Shown: one piece after another, positions 35,037-44,197 of the stretch
How positions within the stretch are numbered: position 1 is the first letter of the stretch
Layout: the number at the start of each line of letters is the position of its first letter
DNA from: Lachnospiraceae bacterium
Lineage (GTDB): Bacteria > Bacillota > Clostridia > Lachnospirales > Lachnospiraceae
Assembly: GCA_022791815.1 (NCBI GenBank)
Contig: JAAVZU010000023.1
Span: 1-45,626 of the forward strand
DNA length: 45,626 bases
Reading direction: 5' to 3'
The notes under the pieces: generated by a model
The model's input: only the letters and a program-made list of their open reading frames with translations
What the model was told of the DNA's origin: nothing
Database searches by the model: none
Program-made: the position numbers and the translations under genes

Positions 35037-35066
35037 GTAATGGTTTAGCCTATGGGCTGAACTGAT
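35037..35066 (+). repeat. Worn intergenic palindromic repeat (subtype C)
   Basis: GTAATGGTTTAGCC faces GGCTGAACTGATAT. Loop CTATGGGCTG matches the copy at 15459-15490. It starts 2 nt after the transglutaminase stop. Confidence 0.6.
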
Positions 35067-35177
35067 ATAAGTAAAATCAAATATATATAATCTTTTCATG
35101 GATTTTTTCATTGAAATAGTATATAATGTGTATGAATTATGTGATAGCGAAGTTAAAAACCTAGGAGGAACGTTAAG

Positions 35178-37169
35178 ATGAATGATATGGATATGATGTC
35201 AGTGAATGCCATACGTGGGTTGGCAGCAGATACAGTACAAAAAGCAAATTCGGGGCATCCTGGATTGCCATTAGGAGCAGCACCAATGGCTTATGAGTTA
35301 TGGGCAAAGCACATGAAGCATAACCCGGCGAATCCAGACTGGGCGAACAGAGATCGTTTTATTTTGTCTGGTGGACATGGTTCCTCCTTGTTATATTCAT
35401 TACTTCATTTGTTTGGATATGGAGAATTATCCATAGAGGATATGAAAAGTTTTAGACAGTGGGATTCAAAGACACCTGGGCATCCAGAATATGGACATAC
35501 AGTTGGTGTAGAAGCCACAACAGGACCATTAGGTGCAGGAATGGCAATGGCGGTAGGAATGGCAATGGCAGAGGCTCATTTGGCAACACGCTTTAACAAA
35601 GAAGGATACCCAATTGTAGATCATTATACCTATGTATTAGGTGGAGATGGCTGTATGATGGAAGGTATCTCTTATGAAGCGTTTTCATTAGCAGGAACAT
35701 TGAAACTTGGAAAGTTAATTGTATTATATGATTCAAACAAGATTTCCATAGAAGGAGATACAGATATTGCGTTTACTGAAAATGTACAAAAGAGATTTGA
35801 AGCATTTGGTTTCCAGACTTTAGTAGTGGAGGATGGAAATAATTTGGAGGAGATTGGGAAAGCAATTGAAGAGGCAAAAGCAGATATCACAAGACCTTCT
35901 ATGATTACCGTTCGTACAAAAATCGGACATGGATGTCCGGCAAAAGAAGGAACAGCAAGTGCACATGGAGAGCCTTTAGGTGTAGAGAATGTTTATGCTT
36001 TAAAAGAAAATCTCGGGTTAGATCCAAAGAAGGAATTTCATATTCCTCAAGAAGTATATGATCATGTAGCACAGATTGTAAAAGAAAATCAAAGTCATGA
36101 AGAAAAATGGAATGAAATGTTTGAGGGATATTGTATAAAGTATCCAGAGATGAAAGAATTATGGGATAAGATGCACAACAGCATTGTAGGAGAAGAACTC
36201 CTGGAAGATGAAGATTTTTGGAAAGCAGGAGAGAAAGCAGATGCTACAAGAAATATTTCTGGACAGCTTATCAATAAAATTAAGGAACATGTTCCAGGGT
36301 TTATTGGAGGATCTGCAGACTTAGCACCTTCTACAAAAACTTACATGAATGGGGAAGGAGATTTTTCTTCCGCAAATTATGGTGGACGAAATTTACACTT
36401 TGGGGTAAGAGAATTGGCAATGGCAGCAATAGGTAATGGTTTGGCTTTACATGGAGGGTTAAGACCTTATGTATCTACATTTTTTGTTTTTTCTGATTAT
36501 GTAAAACCAATGGCAAGGCTTTCCGCACTTATGGGAACACCGCTTACTTATGTATTAACGCATGATAGTATTGGAGTTGGAGAAGACGGACCTACTCATG
36601 AACCTATTGAACAATTAGCGATGCTTCGTTCTTTGCCAAATTTTACCGTATACAGGCCAGCAGATACCGCAGAGACTGCGGCAGCGTGGTACTATGCAGT
36701 TACATCAAGACATACACCAACTGCACTTGTACTTACAAGACAAAATTTACCACAGCTTGAGGGAACAGGCAAAGATGCCTTAAAGGGTGGATATATTCTT
36801 TCTGATAGTAAGAAAGAGATTCCAGATGTGATTTTGATGGCAAGTGGTTCAGAAGTTCAATTAGCAGTAGATGCAAAAATGCAGCTTGAGAAAGAAAATA
36901 TAGCAGTACGTGTTGTAAGTATGCCTTCTATGGATGTATTTGAACAACAGTCTAAGGAATACAAAGATAGTGTATTAACAAAGACTTGCCGCAAGAGAGT
37001 GGCAATAGAAGCTTTATCAGGCTTTGGTTGGGGCAAATATGTAGGATTAGATGGTTCGTATGTAACAATGGAAAGTTTCGGTGCTTCTGCACCAGCAAGC
37101 ACATTATTTGAGAAATTTGGAATTACGACAGATAATGTGATTAAAGCAGTCAAAGAAATTTTGGGCTAG
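35178..37169 (+). CDS. tkt: Transketolase
   Basis: Transfers two-carbon units between sugar phosphates in the pentose phosphate pathway. The 663 residues are full length. Visible motifs are SGGHGSSLLYSLLHLFGY at the start of the thiamine diphosphate domain, the TPP/metal motif GGDGCMMEG...LYDSNKISIEGDT, the second-domain GVGEDGPTHEP and RPADTAETAAAW. The start follows AGGAGGAAC. AT-rich TATAAT near 35120 may be its -10. It is a single gene, ended by a strong terminator. Confidence 0.96.
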   Translation: MNDMDMMSVNAIRGLAADTVQKANSGHPGLPLGAAPMAYELWAKHMKHNPANPDWANRDRFILSGGHGSSLLYSLLHLFGYGELSIEDMKSFRQWDSKTPGHPEYGHTVGVEATTGPLGAGMAMAVGMAMAEAHLATRFNKEGYPIVDHYTYVLGGDGCMMEGISYEAFSLAGTLKLGKLIVLYDSNKISIEGDTDIAFTENVQKRFEAFGFQTLVVEDGNNLEEIGKAIEEAKADITRPSMITVRTKIGHGCPAKEGTASAHGEPLGVENVYALKENLGLDPKKEFHIPQEVYDHVAQIVKENQSHEEKWNEMFEGYCIKYPEMKELWDKMHNSIVGEELLEDEDFWKAGEKADATRNISGQLINKIKEHVPGFIGGSADLAPSTKTYMNGEGDFSSANYGGRNLHFGVRELAMAAIGNGLALHGGLRPYVSTFFVFSDYVKPMARLSALMGTPLTYVLTHDSIGVGEDGPTHEPIEQLAMLRSLPNFTVYRPADTAETAAAWYYAVTSRHTPTALVLTRQNLPQLEGTGKDALKGGYILSDSKKEIPDVILMASGSEVQLAVDAKMQLEKENIAVRVVSMPSMDVFEQQSKEYKDSVLTKTCRKRVAIEALSGFGWGKYVGLDGSYVTMESFGASAPASTLFEKFGITTDNVIKAVKEILG

Positions 37170-37174
37170 TATAA

Positions 37175-37203
37175 AAGAGTTGTTGCATGCAGCAACTCTT
37201 TTT
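37175..37203 (+). terminator. Intrinsic terminator after tkt
   Basis: AAGAGTTGTTGC at 37175-37186 pairs with GCAGCAACTCTT at 37189-37200 (one G-T pair), followed by TTT. Confidence 0.85.
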
Positions 37204-37230
37204 CCTTATGGAAAGAAAGGAAGACTCGGA

Positions 37231-37917
37231 TTGGCAAAAATACTAATTGTTGAGGATGAAAGAAAAATTGCAAGATTTGTTGAATTAGAATTAAAGCACG
37301 AGGGATATGAAGTGGCAATTGCAGGAGATGGACAAAATGGTCTTGATATGGCGATGTCGGAGGATATAGACTTAGTTATATTGGATGTGATGCTGCCTGT
37401 TTTCTCGGGAATAGAAGTTTGTAAACGAATTAGAGAAGCTGGTTCAGATATACCAATTATTATGTTGACAGCAAAAGATGATGTTATGGATAAGGTTACA
37501 GGATTAGATAATGGAGCTGATGATTATATGACAAAACCTTTTGCAATAGAAGAACTTTTTGCGAGGATACGTGTAGCATTGAATCGTCGTAAAGACAAAA
37601 AGAAAACAGAAGAAAAAATGATACTTATAGCTGGTAAGCTCCGGCTGGACTGTAAGAAATATGAAGTATACTATGGGGAAGATCCTATTGCATTAACAAA
37701 GAAAGAATTCCAATTGATACAATACTTGTTAATGCATAAAAATGAAGCTGTATCCAGAGAAGAGTTACTAAATAATGTGTGGGAATACGATTATCTTGGA
37801 GATACTAATGTAGTGGATGTATATATTCGTTATATTCGTCAAAAAGTGGATACAAAATATAATGTTAAAATTATAAATACAGTAAGAGGGGTGGGATATA
37901 TAATAAAAGATGAGTGA
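37231..37917 (+). CDS. OmpR-family response regulator
   Basis: A 228-residue regulator. The receiver (1-120) has ILIVEDERKI with the acidic pocket, phosphoacceptor Asp52 in LVILDVMLP, the conserved Thr in IIMLTAKDD and Lys in DYMTKPF. The winged-helix DNA-binding domain (130-228) contains LTKKEFQLIQYLL, WEYDYLGDTNVVDVYIRYIRQKVD and TVRGVGYII. The start is TTG at 37231 behind AAAGGAAG: the earlier frame runs back into the tkt terminator and cannot be used. It overlaps its kinase gene by 8 nt. Confidence 0.93.
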   Translation: MAKILIVEDERKIARFVELELKHEGYEVAIAGDGQNGLDMAMSEDIDLVILDVMLPVFSGIEVCKRIREAGSDIPIIMLTAKDDVMDKVTGLDNGADDYMTKPFAIEELFARIRVALNRRKDKKKTEEKMILIAGKLRLDCKKYEVYYGEDPIALTKKEFQLIQYLLMHKNEAVSREELLNNVWEYDYLGDTNVVDVYIRYIRQKVDTKYNVKIINTVRGVGYIIKDE

Positions 37918-39082
37918 AGCAATAGTTGAAAAAATACGTGCATTCCTTAGAAAAACAATACTTCCCTTAGATAGACAGTGGGAGGCATGGAAAAGTAAGG
38001 TACATTTATCTTTAGAGTTGCAAATATCCATTCGATATATGATATGGATGGCTATATTTGGGGCTATGGTATTTATACCAGTGGGCTATGTTTTATTCCA
38101 TAGTAATTTAGATGAACTGCATATAGTATTTCGTTATAATGAGCATGACTGGGACTTTGAACTTACAAGTCTTTATTATAGAACAATATTGCTTTATCTG
38201 GTAGGAATGTTAGTTATTGTAAGAATGTCCAAGAAAAATATGCATAGAATTGTAGAAAGGATGCAGGATATTATAAGAAGTACAAAGCGTATAACCATTA
38301 ACAATTTAGAAAATGAGCGATTAAATCTGGAAGGAACACAGAATGAACTTCGGGATATTGCAGGAACCATAAATGGAATGTTAGATAGGTTGGAGCTTTC
38401 TTATGAAACACAAAAGCAATTTGTTTCTGATGCTTCTCATGAACTTCGGACACCAATTTCCGTAATACAAGGTTATGTGAATATGCTTGACCGTTGGGGG
38501 GCAGAGGATACAGAGGTATTAACAGAATCAGTGGATGCCATTAAAAATGAAGCACAATCTATGCAGGAGTTGGTAGAAAAATTACTTTTTTTATCCAGAC
38601 ATGACAAGAAAACATTGAAACTTCATAAGAAAAAATTTGATGTTGGGGATTTACTGAATCAAATATTTCGGGAATCTAAGGTTACAGCAAAAGAAAGAAA
38701 TATTGAGGCACTTGACATGGATCCTGTAGTTTTATATGGAGATGCACAGACCATCAAAGAGGCAATTCGGGTTTTATATGAAAATGCAATAAAATATACA
38801 CAGTCTGGAGATACTATTTATATGGGATGTGAACAGGAAGGTGAGAATTGCATTATAACCATTGCTGATACAGGTATAGGAATGGATGAAAAAGATATGG
38901 ATAATATCTTTCAACGTTTCTATCGTTCAGACCATGTCCAAAGAAATAATATTAGTGGGCATGGGTTAGGGTTATCCATTGCGAAGCTTATTGTATTAAA
39001 GCACGCAGGAACTATAGAGGTAAAAAGCCAGTATACTCGTGGAACTTGTTTTCGTATAGTATTACCTTTAAAGAGTTATTAA
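37910..39082 (+). CDS. Sensor histidine kinase, partner of the upstream regulator
   Basis: A 390-residue membrane kinase. Two membrane segments (about 42-65 and 97-114) flank a short extracytoplasmic loop of some 30 residues. A HAMP-like region follows, then HisKA with His177 in DASHELRTPISVI, and HATPase_c with LYENAIKYT (N box), ADTGIGM (G1), FQRFYRSD (F) and GHGLGLSIAKLI (G2). The small loop suggests sensing at or in the membrane. The ATG overlaps the regulator's stop (ATGAGTGA), so translation is coupled. PBP1A follows, but after a 130-nt gap, so a cell-envelope stress role is only a guess. Confidence 0.93.
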   Translation: MSEAIVEKIRAFLRKTILPLDRQWEAWKSKVHLSLELQISIRYMIWMAIFGAMVFIPVGYVLFHSNLDELHIVFRYNEHDWDFELTSLYYRTILLYLVGMLVIVRMSKKNMHRIVERMQDIIRSTKRITINNLENERLNLEGTQNELRDIAGTINGMLDRLELSYETQKQFVSDASHELRTPISVIQGYVNMLDRWGAEDTEVLTESVDAIKNEAQSMQELVEKLLFLSRHDKKTLKLHKKKFDVGDLLNQIFRESKVTAKERNIEALDMDPVVLYGDAQTIKEAIRVLYENAIKYTQSGDTIYMGCEQEGENCIITIADTGIGMDEKDMDNIFQRFYRSDHVQRNNISGHGLGLSIAKLIVLKHAGTIEVKSQYTRGTCFRIVLPLKSY

Positions 39083-39209
39083 TCGAGATTATTTGTTTTC
39101 TTAAACTTGACTAAGTCTTATAGCTAAAGTCTAAGTTATGTTTAGTAAGTCAATAATTGAAGATTAACTGGAACCTTGTTTTTGGTAGTGCAGAAAGGTT
39201 TGATTGAAT

Positions 39210-41474
39210 ATGGGAAAGAAAAATAGCAAAAAGAAGAAGAATCCTAAAATTAAAAGTAGGGCATTAAGAAGATTTATATTAACATTAAAAGTAAGTTTAC
39301 TTATTTTACTATCTGTAGTATTTGTAGGAGGACTTATATTTTATTTTACATACGGAAAGACTATTTTGGCGATGCAGCAGGAGGCGCATATTGAAGTGAC
39401 ATCTTCTACACCAGAGACTTTTCGGCAATCTGAAACTAGTGTGGTCTATGACAGCAAGGGAAAAACAATATCTGAATTAAAAGGAGAAAAAGATGTTTAC
39501 TACCTTAGTAGTGAAGAAATACCTGACTATGTAAAAAAAGCATTTGTTTCTGTAGAAGATAAAAAATATTTTGAACATGGAGGAGTGGATTATTTCGCTA
39601 TTATTAGGGCAGGCCTGTCGTATGTAAAACATGGACAAGTTACCCAAGGAGGAAGTACTATTACTCAGCAGCTGGTGCGTAATGTATTTATTAGCAAGGA
39701 AGTAACCATAAGTCGAAAAATCCGTGAGATGTTTTATGCTAGAGAGTTAGAGAAAAAATACACAAAAAATCAAATATTAGAATTTTATATTAATAACATC
39801 TATTTTTCTAATGGATTTTATGGTATCCAGGCAGCAAGTTACGGATATTTCAATAAACCTGTGGACAAGTTGTCTCTTTCACAAATAGCATTTTTGTGTG
39901 CAATTCCTAATGGACCAACAAAGTTTGATCCAGTAAATAATATAGAAAACACATTGGAGAGAAGAGATTTAATATTAAAAAATATGTTAGATGATGGCAT
40001 AATCATGATAGAAGAATATGAAGCATCTGTGTTAGAAGATATAACTTTAAATATGAAAAAGAAAAAGAAACAGGATTATGTCGAAACGTTTGTCAGATAT
40101 TGTGCAGTGCGTGCTTTAATGGAAAGTCAAGGATTTCGATTCCAATATAAATTTTCCGATGATAAGGATAAGCAAGAGTATCAGGAAAATTATGATGCAC
40201 TTTATCAGCAATGTGAGCAATCTATGTATTCAGGTGGATATCGTATTTATACTTCCATTAATATGAGCAAACAGAAGAAACTGCAAAACGCAGTAAATGA
40301 AACATTAAGTGGATTTACAGAAAAGACTAAAGATGGCATATATAAAATGCAGGGAGCTGCCGTATGTATCAATAATAAAACAGGAAAAGTAGTAGCAATT
40401 GTTGGAGGAAGAAAACAAAAATCAGAAGGCTATACATTAAACCGGGCATTTCAAAGTTTTCGCCAGCCAGGAAGTTCTATTAAACCATTAGTTGTATATA
40501 CGCCTGCATTTGAAAATGGATATACACCAAGCTCCATCGTGGATGATACCCAATTTGAAGGTGGTCCTAGAAACTCGGATGGTGTATATTCAGGAAAAAT
40601 TCCTATTCGTACAGCTGTGCTAAGATCCAAAAACGTTATTGCATGGAAGTTGTTTCAAGAGATTACACCTAAAGTAGGTCTTTCTTATTTACTGGACATG
40701 GGATTTTCAAATATTGTAGCACAAGATTATTATCCAGCATCTTCTCTGGGAGGATTTACAAAAGGAGTTAGTCCTCTTGAAATGGCATCTGGATTTGCAT
40801 GTATTGAAAACGAAGGATATTATAGAACACCTACCTGCATTAGTAAAATAACTGATTCAAGAGACAATATTATTTATAAAGGTAAAAACGAAAGAAAACA
40901 AATATATTCCAAAGAAGCTGCTCATATGATGACAAGTTGTATGGAAAGCGTGTTGGAAAGTGGAGGAACTGGTGCAAGTTTAAAATTATATAATATGCCT
41001 TGTGCTGGAAAAACAGGCACCACCAATGATAAAAAAGATGGATGGTTTTGTGGATTTACTTCATATTTTACAACCGCAGTATGGGTTGGATATGATTCAC
41101 CACAGACTGTGTCTGATTTGTATGGTAATACTTATCCTGGAAGAATCTGGAAAATGTTTATGAATGAATTGCATCAAAATTTAGAATATGCAGAACTACA
41201 GGATGATTATTACGGAAAGACGACAAAAAATGATGAGACAACAGATGAAACTGAGAAGCCTGAAGAAACGGAAGAACCAAAAGAGACAGAAGATCCAGAA
41301 GAAACCGAAGAACCAAAGGCAACAAAAGAACCTGTTGTACCAAAGGAAACTGATGATTGGACACCTGCTGAGCCAGTAGAGCCAGAACCGATAGAAACCG
41401 AAGAACCAGTGGAACCAGAGCCAGTGGTTACGGAGCCTCCTGCACCAGAGGAGGATGATCTGGCAGTAGGCTAA
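39210..41474 (+). CDS. Class A penicillin-binding protein (PBP1A type)
   Basis: A bifunctional peptidoglycan synthase of 754 residues. A basic cytoplasmic tail (GKKNSKKKKNPKIKS) and one membrane helix (about 24-48) precede the glycosyltransferase 51 domain, with catalytic Glu in SVEDKKYFEHGGVDY and TQGGSTITQQLVRN. The transpeptidase domain has the SxxK nucleophile Ser422 (RQPGSSIKP), SKN in LRSKNVIAW, and KTGTT at Lys601. The last 80 residues form an acidic Thr/Glu/Pro-rich tail (TEEPKETEDPEETEEP). ATG 39210 is preceded by AAAGG at a rather long distance; TTG 39204 is an alternative. Confidence 0.93.
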   Translation: MGKKNSKKKKNPKIKSRALRRFILTLKVSLLILLSVVFVGGLIFYFTYGKTILAMQQEAHIEVTSSTPETFRQSETSVVYDSKGKTISELKGEKDVYYLSSEEIPDYVKKAFVSVEDKKYFEHGGVDYFAIIRAGLSYVKHGQVTQGGSTITQQLVRNVFISKEVTISRKIREMFYARELEKKYTKNQILEFYINNIYFSNGFYGIQAASYGYFNKPVDKLSLSQIAFLCAIPNGPTKFDPVNNIENTLERRDLILKNMLDDGIIMIEEYEASVLEDITLNMKKKKKQDYVETFVRYCAVRALMESQGFRFQYKFSDDKDKQEYQENYDALYQQCEQSMYSGGYRIYTSINMSKQKKLQNAVNETLSGFTEKTKDGIYKMQGAAVCINNKTGKVVAIVGGRKQKSEGYTLNRAFQSFRQPGSSIKPLVVYTPAFENGYTPSSIVDDTQFEGGPRNSDGVYSGKIPIRTAVLRSKNVIAWKLFQEITPKVGLSYLLDMGFSNIVAQDYYPASSLGGFTKGVSPLEMASGFACIENEGYYRTPTCISKITDSRDNIIYKGKNERKQIYSKEAAHMMTSCMESVLESGGTGASLKLYNMPCAGKTGTTNDKKDGWFCGFTSYFTTAVWVGYDSPQTVSDLYGNTYPGRIWKMFMNELHQNLEYAELQDDYYGKTTKNDETTDETEKPEETEEPKETEDPEETEEPKATKEPVVPKETDDWTPAEPVEPEPIETEEPVEPEPVVTEPPAPEEDDLAVG

Positions 41475-41491
41475 TTTTTCAATTGTATTAT

Positions 41492-41548
41492 AGAAAAGTC
41501 TATGATTTTTTGATGCACAATAATTATCAAAAATTCATGGACTTTTCT
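41492..41548 (+). terminator. Terminator-like long hairpin after the PBP gene
   Basis: AGAAAAGTC-ATGA-TTTTTGAT pairs with ATCAAAAA-TCAT-GACTTTTCT, over 20 pairs with two single mismatches. Confidence 0.75.
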
Positions 41549-41553
41549 GTCAT

Positions 41554-41583
41554 TTGACAAAATATGCGTTTATAGTGTGATAG
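41554..41583 (+). promoter_or_regulatory. Candidate promoter upstream of the LysM gene
   Basis: TTGACA (41554-41559), 18-base spacer, TGATAG (41578-41583). If used, the leader would be about 185 nt and include the shared element. Confidence 0.45.
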
Positions 41584-41669
41584 GATAAAGATAAATCCTT
41601 CTTGTTTCTTTAATTATTAGAAATGAATATCAATAGTAAGACTTGATTTACAATTTGAAATTTATGATT

Positions 41670-41745
41670 TGTAAATCTATAAAAAATAATTTAAGATAAT
41701 AAGAGTTTTGGAATTATCTATAATAGAAATGAATAGAAAGGAGAA
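41670..41745 (+). promoter_or_regulatory. 76-nt leader shared with the coiled-coil membrane gene
   Basis: The partner of 24969-25044 with the same length and no gaps. The best conserved part is the first 39 bases; the ribosome-site end AATAGAAAGGAGAA is identical. Here the ribosome-like site sits 30 nt before the ATG rather than directly before it. Confidence 0.6.
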
Positions 41746-41775
41746 GGAAATAAATAAGAAAGAAAGGGAAAAAAT

Positions 41776-42888
41776 ATGGCAGATGGTGCAAAAAAAGAAG
41801 AGTTACGTGAGGATAAGAAAGAAGTATTATTTTGTATGCCAAAGAATATACGGCAAATTGGACAACCTGAAGAAAATAGAAAAATATACATAGAAGATTA
41901 TGTAATGTCTTTTATAAGATATTTGGGAAAAGAAAGCACAAATACATATAAAACAGCAGTTTTCTTGGGAGAATACAGAGAATGGGAAGGAAGCCAATGT
42001 ATATTTATACAAGGTGCCATAGAAGTAGAAGGAATAGATTTAGAAGAAGGAAAATGTTTTCCTAAAGAAATATGGGAAGGGATATATCATGCAATAGAAG
42101 AAAATTTCAAGAACGGAAGTATTGTGGGATGGATGCTGACCAAAGCAGGAATTCCGCTGGAAGCAACAGAAATATTAGAAAAAATACATATTGACAATTT
42201 TTCGGGACAAGATAAGACGCTTATGCTATATGATACTCTGGAAAGGGAAGAATGCTTTTTTGTTTTTGAAAAAAAACATCTAAAGAAAAAAGAAGGATAT
42301 TATATATACTATGAAAAAAATCAAGAAATGCAAAATTATATGTTAAAGAAAAAGGGAATTATGCCAAGTGAAGAGGTTGACGATTATGCAATTAAAGAAA
42401 TGAAAAAAAGAATGGAGGGAATGGAAGAAGCAAAAAGAAAGAGAATAAAAACGAAAAAAAGATTAAAGGTTGCATCTATATTGGGAGCAGCAGTTCTTTT
42501 AGGTTTTTTATGGCAAAATAGAGAAATGATAAAAGAATTAGGACATACAGAAGAGACTTTGTCCGAAAGTAATAAGGAAGAAAGCAGCAATAAAGAAGAT
42601 GAATTAGTTGTAGAACAACAGCAATCAAAAATTACAATTTCAAATGAAGAAGTGGACAAGCCAGAGGAAATTGAAGAAGATAAAAAGGAAAATAAACCAG
42701 AGACACAAGAAGTAGTACAAATAGAAAAAGAAGGGCAGTACTATATTATTCAACCTGGAGATACCATGGTTAGTATCTGCATGAAACAATTTCAGAGCTT
42801 GGAAAAAATGGATGATATACTAAAACTAAATAATATAGAAGACAAGGACAAAATTGTAGCAGGACAAAAAATTAAACTATGGGAATAA
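41776..42888 (+). CDS. LysM membrane protein with a putative inactive MPN-like domain
   Basis: A 370-residue protein with an N-terminal cytoplasmic domain, one membrane helix (about 231-247, ASILGAAVLLGFLW), an acidic linker and a C-terminal LysM domain (about 322-369: YYIIQPGDTMVSICMKQF, ILKLNNIED, IVAGQKIKLW) that should bind peptidoglycan outside. The front domain (about 38-190) has strands AVFLGEYREWEG, CIFIQGAIEVEG and SIVGWMLTKAG, helix EILEKIHIDNF and strand TLMLYDTLE. That order resembles MPN/JAMM folds, where VGW is followed by a HxHP metal site, here absent. The ATG follows AAAGGGAA. The leader is shared with the gene at 25050. Confidence 0.75.
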   Translation: MADGAKKEELREDKKEVLFCMPKNIRQIGQPEENRKIYIEDYVMSFIRYLGKESTNTYKTAVFLGEYREWEGSQCIFIQGAIEVEGIDLEEGKCFPKEIWEGIYHAIEENFKNGSIVGWMLTKAGIPLEATEILEKIHIDNFSGQDKTLMLYDTLEREECFFVFEKKHLKKKEGYYIYYEKNQEMQNYMLKKKGIMPSEEVDDYAIKEMKKRMEGMEEAKRKRIKTKKRLKVASILGAAVLLGFLWQNREMIKELGHTEETLSESNKEESSNKEDELVVEQQQSKITISNEEVDKPEEIEEDKKENKPETQEVVQIEKEGQYYIIQPGDTMVSICMKQFQSLEKMDDILKLNNIEDKDKIVAGQKIKLWE

Positions 42889-42906
42889 AAGAACTCTTAA
42901 CTATGC

Positions 42907-42936
42907 TTGAGAGATATATATAAGATATGATATAAT
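42907..42936 (+). promoter_or_regulatory. Promoter of the DUF5711-cvpA pair
   Basis: TTGAGA (42907-42912), 18-base spacer, TATAAT (42931-42936). Confidence 0.65.
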
Positions 42937-42992
42937 ATATACAGACGCAAAACTGAGAAAACGTAGCATTAGAAATAAGCAGGGTGTAAATT

Positions 42993-44195
42993 ATGACAAG
43001 TTTAACAGAAAGAAACGAAATAAAAAGATACAAAGAACATAAGAAAAAGATAAAACAGATGAAAAGAATACTTATTATTGGAACTGTACTTATGTGTGTT
43101 TGTTTGGTTGTTATTAATATTTTTTATCAAATAAACCGTACTTATAAGGGATATAAGGTAATAAAAAGCACAGAAAGATCAGATAGTAATAGTGTAAGAT
43201 ATATTTCCTATGGTGAAAATTTTTTAAAATATAGTAAGGATGGAGCCACTGGTTTTCGAGCAAATGGAGAAATTTTATGGAGTGGCAGCTATGAGATGAA
43301 AAATCCGTTGGCAGTAACTTGTGATAGTTTTGCTGCAGTAGCAGATATTGGAGGCAGAGATGTGTATATTTATAATGGTTCTGACACAGGGACATATATG
43401 AAAATGGATTCGCCAATTGAACAGATATCTGTGGCAAGACAAGGTGTATTTGCCGTAGTTCTAAAAAAGAATGGAGAAGCGAACATTAATATATATGATC
43501 CATATAATGTGGCAGAACAACTAAAAGTCAGCATATCAACAAGTACAGATAATGATGGATTTCCAGTAGCAATAGCTTTGTCAAAAGATGGGCAGAAACT
43601 AGTAACCAGTTATATTAATGTCCAAAAAGGTGTCCTAGAAAGTAGCTTGAATTTTTATAATTTTGATAGTGTTGGAAAAAATAGTGTGGATCGAATTGTA
43701 GGTTCCAGACCATTAGAACAGCAAGTAGTAGTAGATATTGATTTTCTAACCAACAATACAATATGTGCATATACCAAAGATGGGTTTCAATTATATTATA
43801 TGCAGGAGACACCACGAGATGTAGCAGTTATTGAAATAAAAAATTCTATTAAAAGTGTTAGCAGAAATAGTAAATATATAGCAGTTCTTACAGAGGAAAC
43901 AGATAACGTGGAGGTGCCATATAAATTACATGTTTATGATACAAAAGGAAAAGAGATATTGCAAAAGGAGATTACATATATGTATGATTCTGTTGAAATG
44001 GGTGATAAAGAAGTAATATTGTATTCAAATAGAGAAGCACATATCATTCGCCTAAATGGAAAAGAAAAGTTTAACTGTCAATTAGCAAGCAGTGCCTCTT
44101 ACTTCTTTGCTATTACGGGAACAGATAAATATTTGCTTATAGATGGAGACAGTCTAAAGCAGATTCGATTAACAGGAAAAGAGGTGCAAGATTAA
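42993..44195 (+). CDS. DUF5711 family membrane-anchored beta-propeller-like protein
   Basis: A 400-residue protein that I recognise as DUF5711. A basic cytoplasmic head (KRYKEHKKKIKQMKR) and one membrane helix (about 25-46) precede an extracytoplasmic part made of repeated beta-strand units such as SVRYISYGENFLKYSKDGATG, VAVIEIKNSIKSVSRNSKYIAV and KYLLIDGDSLKQIRL, consistent with a WD40/PQQ-like propeller. Function unknown; an envelope scaffold is plausible. It starts the pair with cvpA, whose ATG lies 2 nt after this stop. Confidence 0.8.
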   Translation: MTSLTERNEIKRYKEHKKKIKQMKRILIIGTVLMCVCLVVINIFYQINRTYKGYKVIKSTERSDSNSVRYISYGENFLKYSKDGATGFRANGEILWSGSYEMKNPLAVTCDSFAAVADIGGRDVYIYNGSDTGTYMKMDSPIEQISVARQGVFAVVLKKNGEANINIYDPYNVAEQLKVSISTSTDNDGFPVAIALSKDGQKLVTSYINVQKGVLESSLNFYNFDSVGKNSVDRIVGSRPLEQQVVVDIDFLTNNTICAYTKDGFQLYYMQETPRDVAVIEIKNSIKSVSRNSKYIAVLTEETDNVEVPYKLHVYDTKGKEILQKEITYMYDSVEMGDKEVILYSNREAHIIRLNGKEKFNCQLASSASYFFAITGTDKYLLIDGDSLKQIRLTGKEVQD

Positions 44196-44197
44196 CC

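Larger units (their letters stand above)
41475..41775. other. Intergenic region with terminator, promoter and shared leader
   Basis: Three features fill this gap: the PBP terminator, a TTGACA-type promoter and the shared leader. No gene; a short frame opening at 41708 overlaps the LysM ribosome site and is not credible. Confidence 0.6.

Noticed and set aside
37180-37230. Extended start of the response regulator
   Set aside because: The extra codons are the tkt terminator stem and its T-run; TTG 37231 has a ribosome site and begins directly with the receiver.
41708-41893. Short plus-strand frame before the LysM gene
   Set aside because: Overlaps the LysM start in another frame, is purely Lys/Glu/Arg-rich and lacks a ribosome site.
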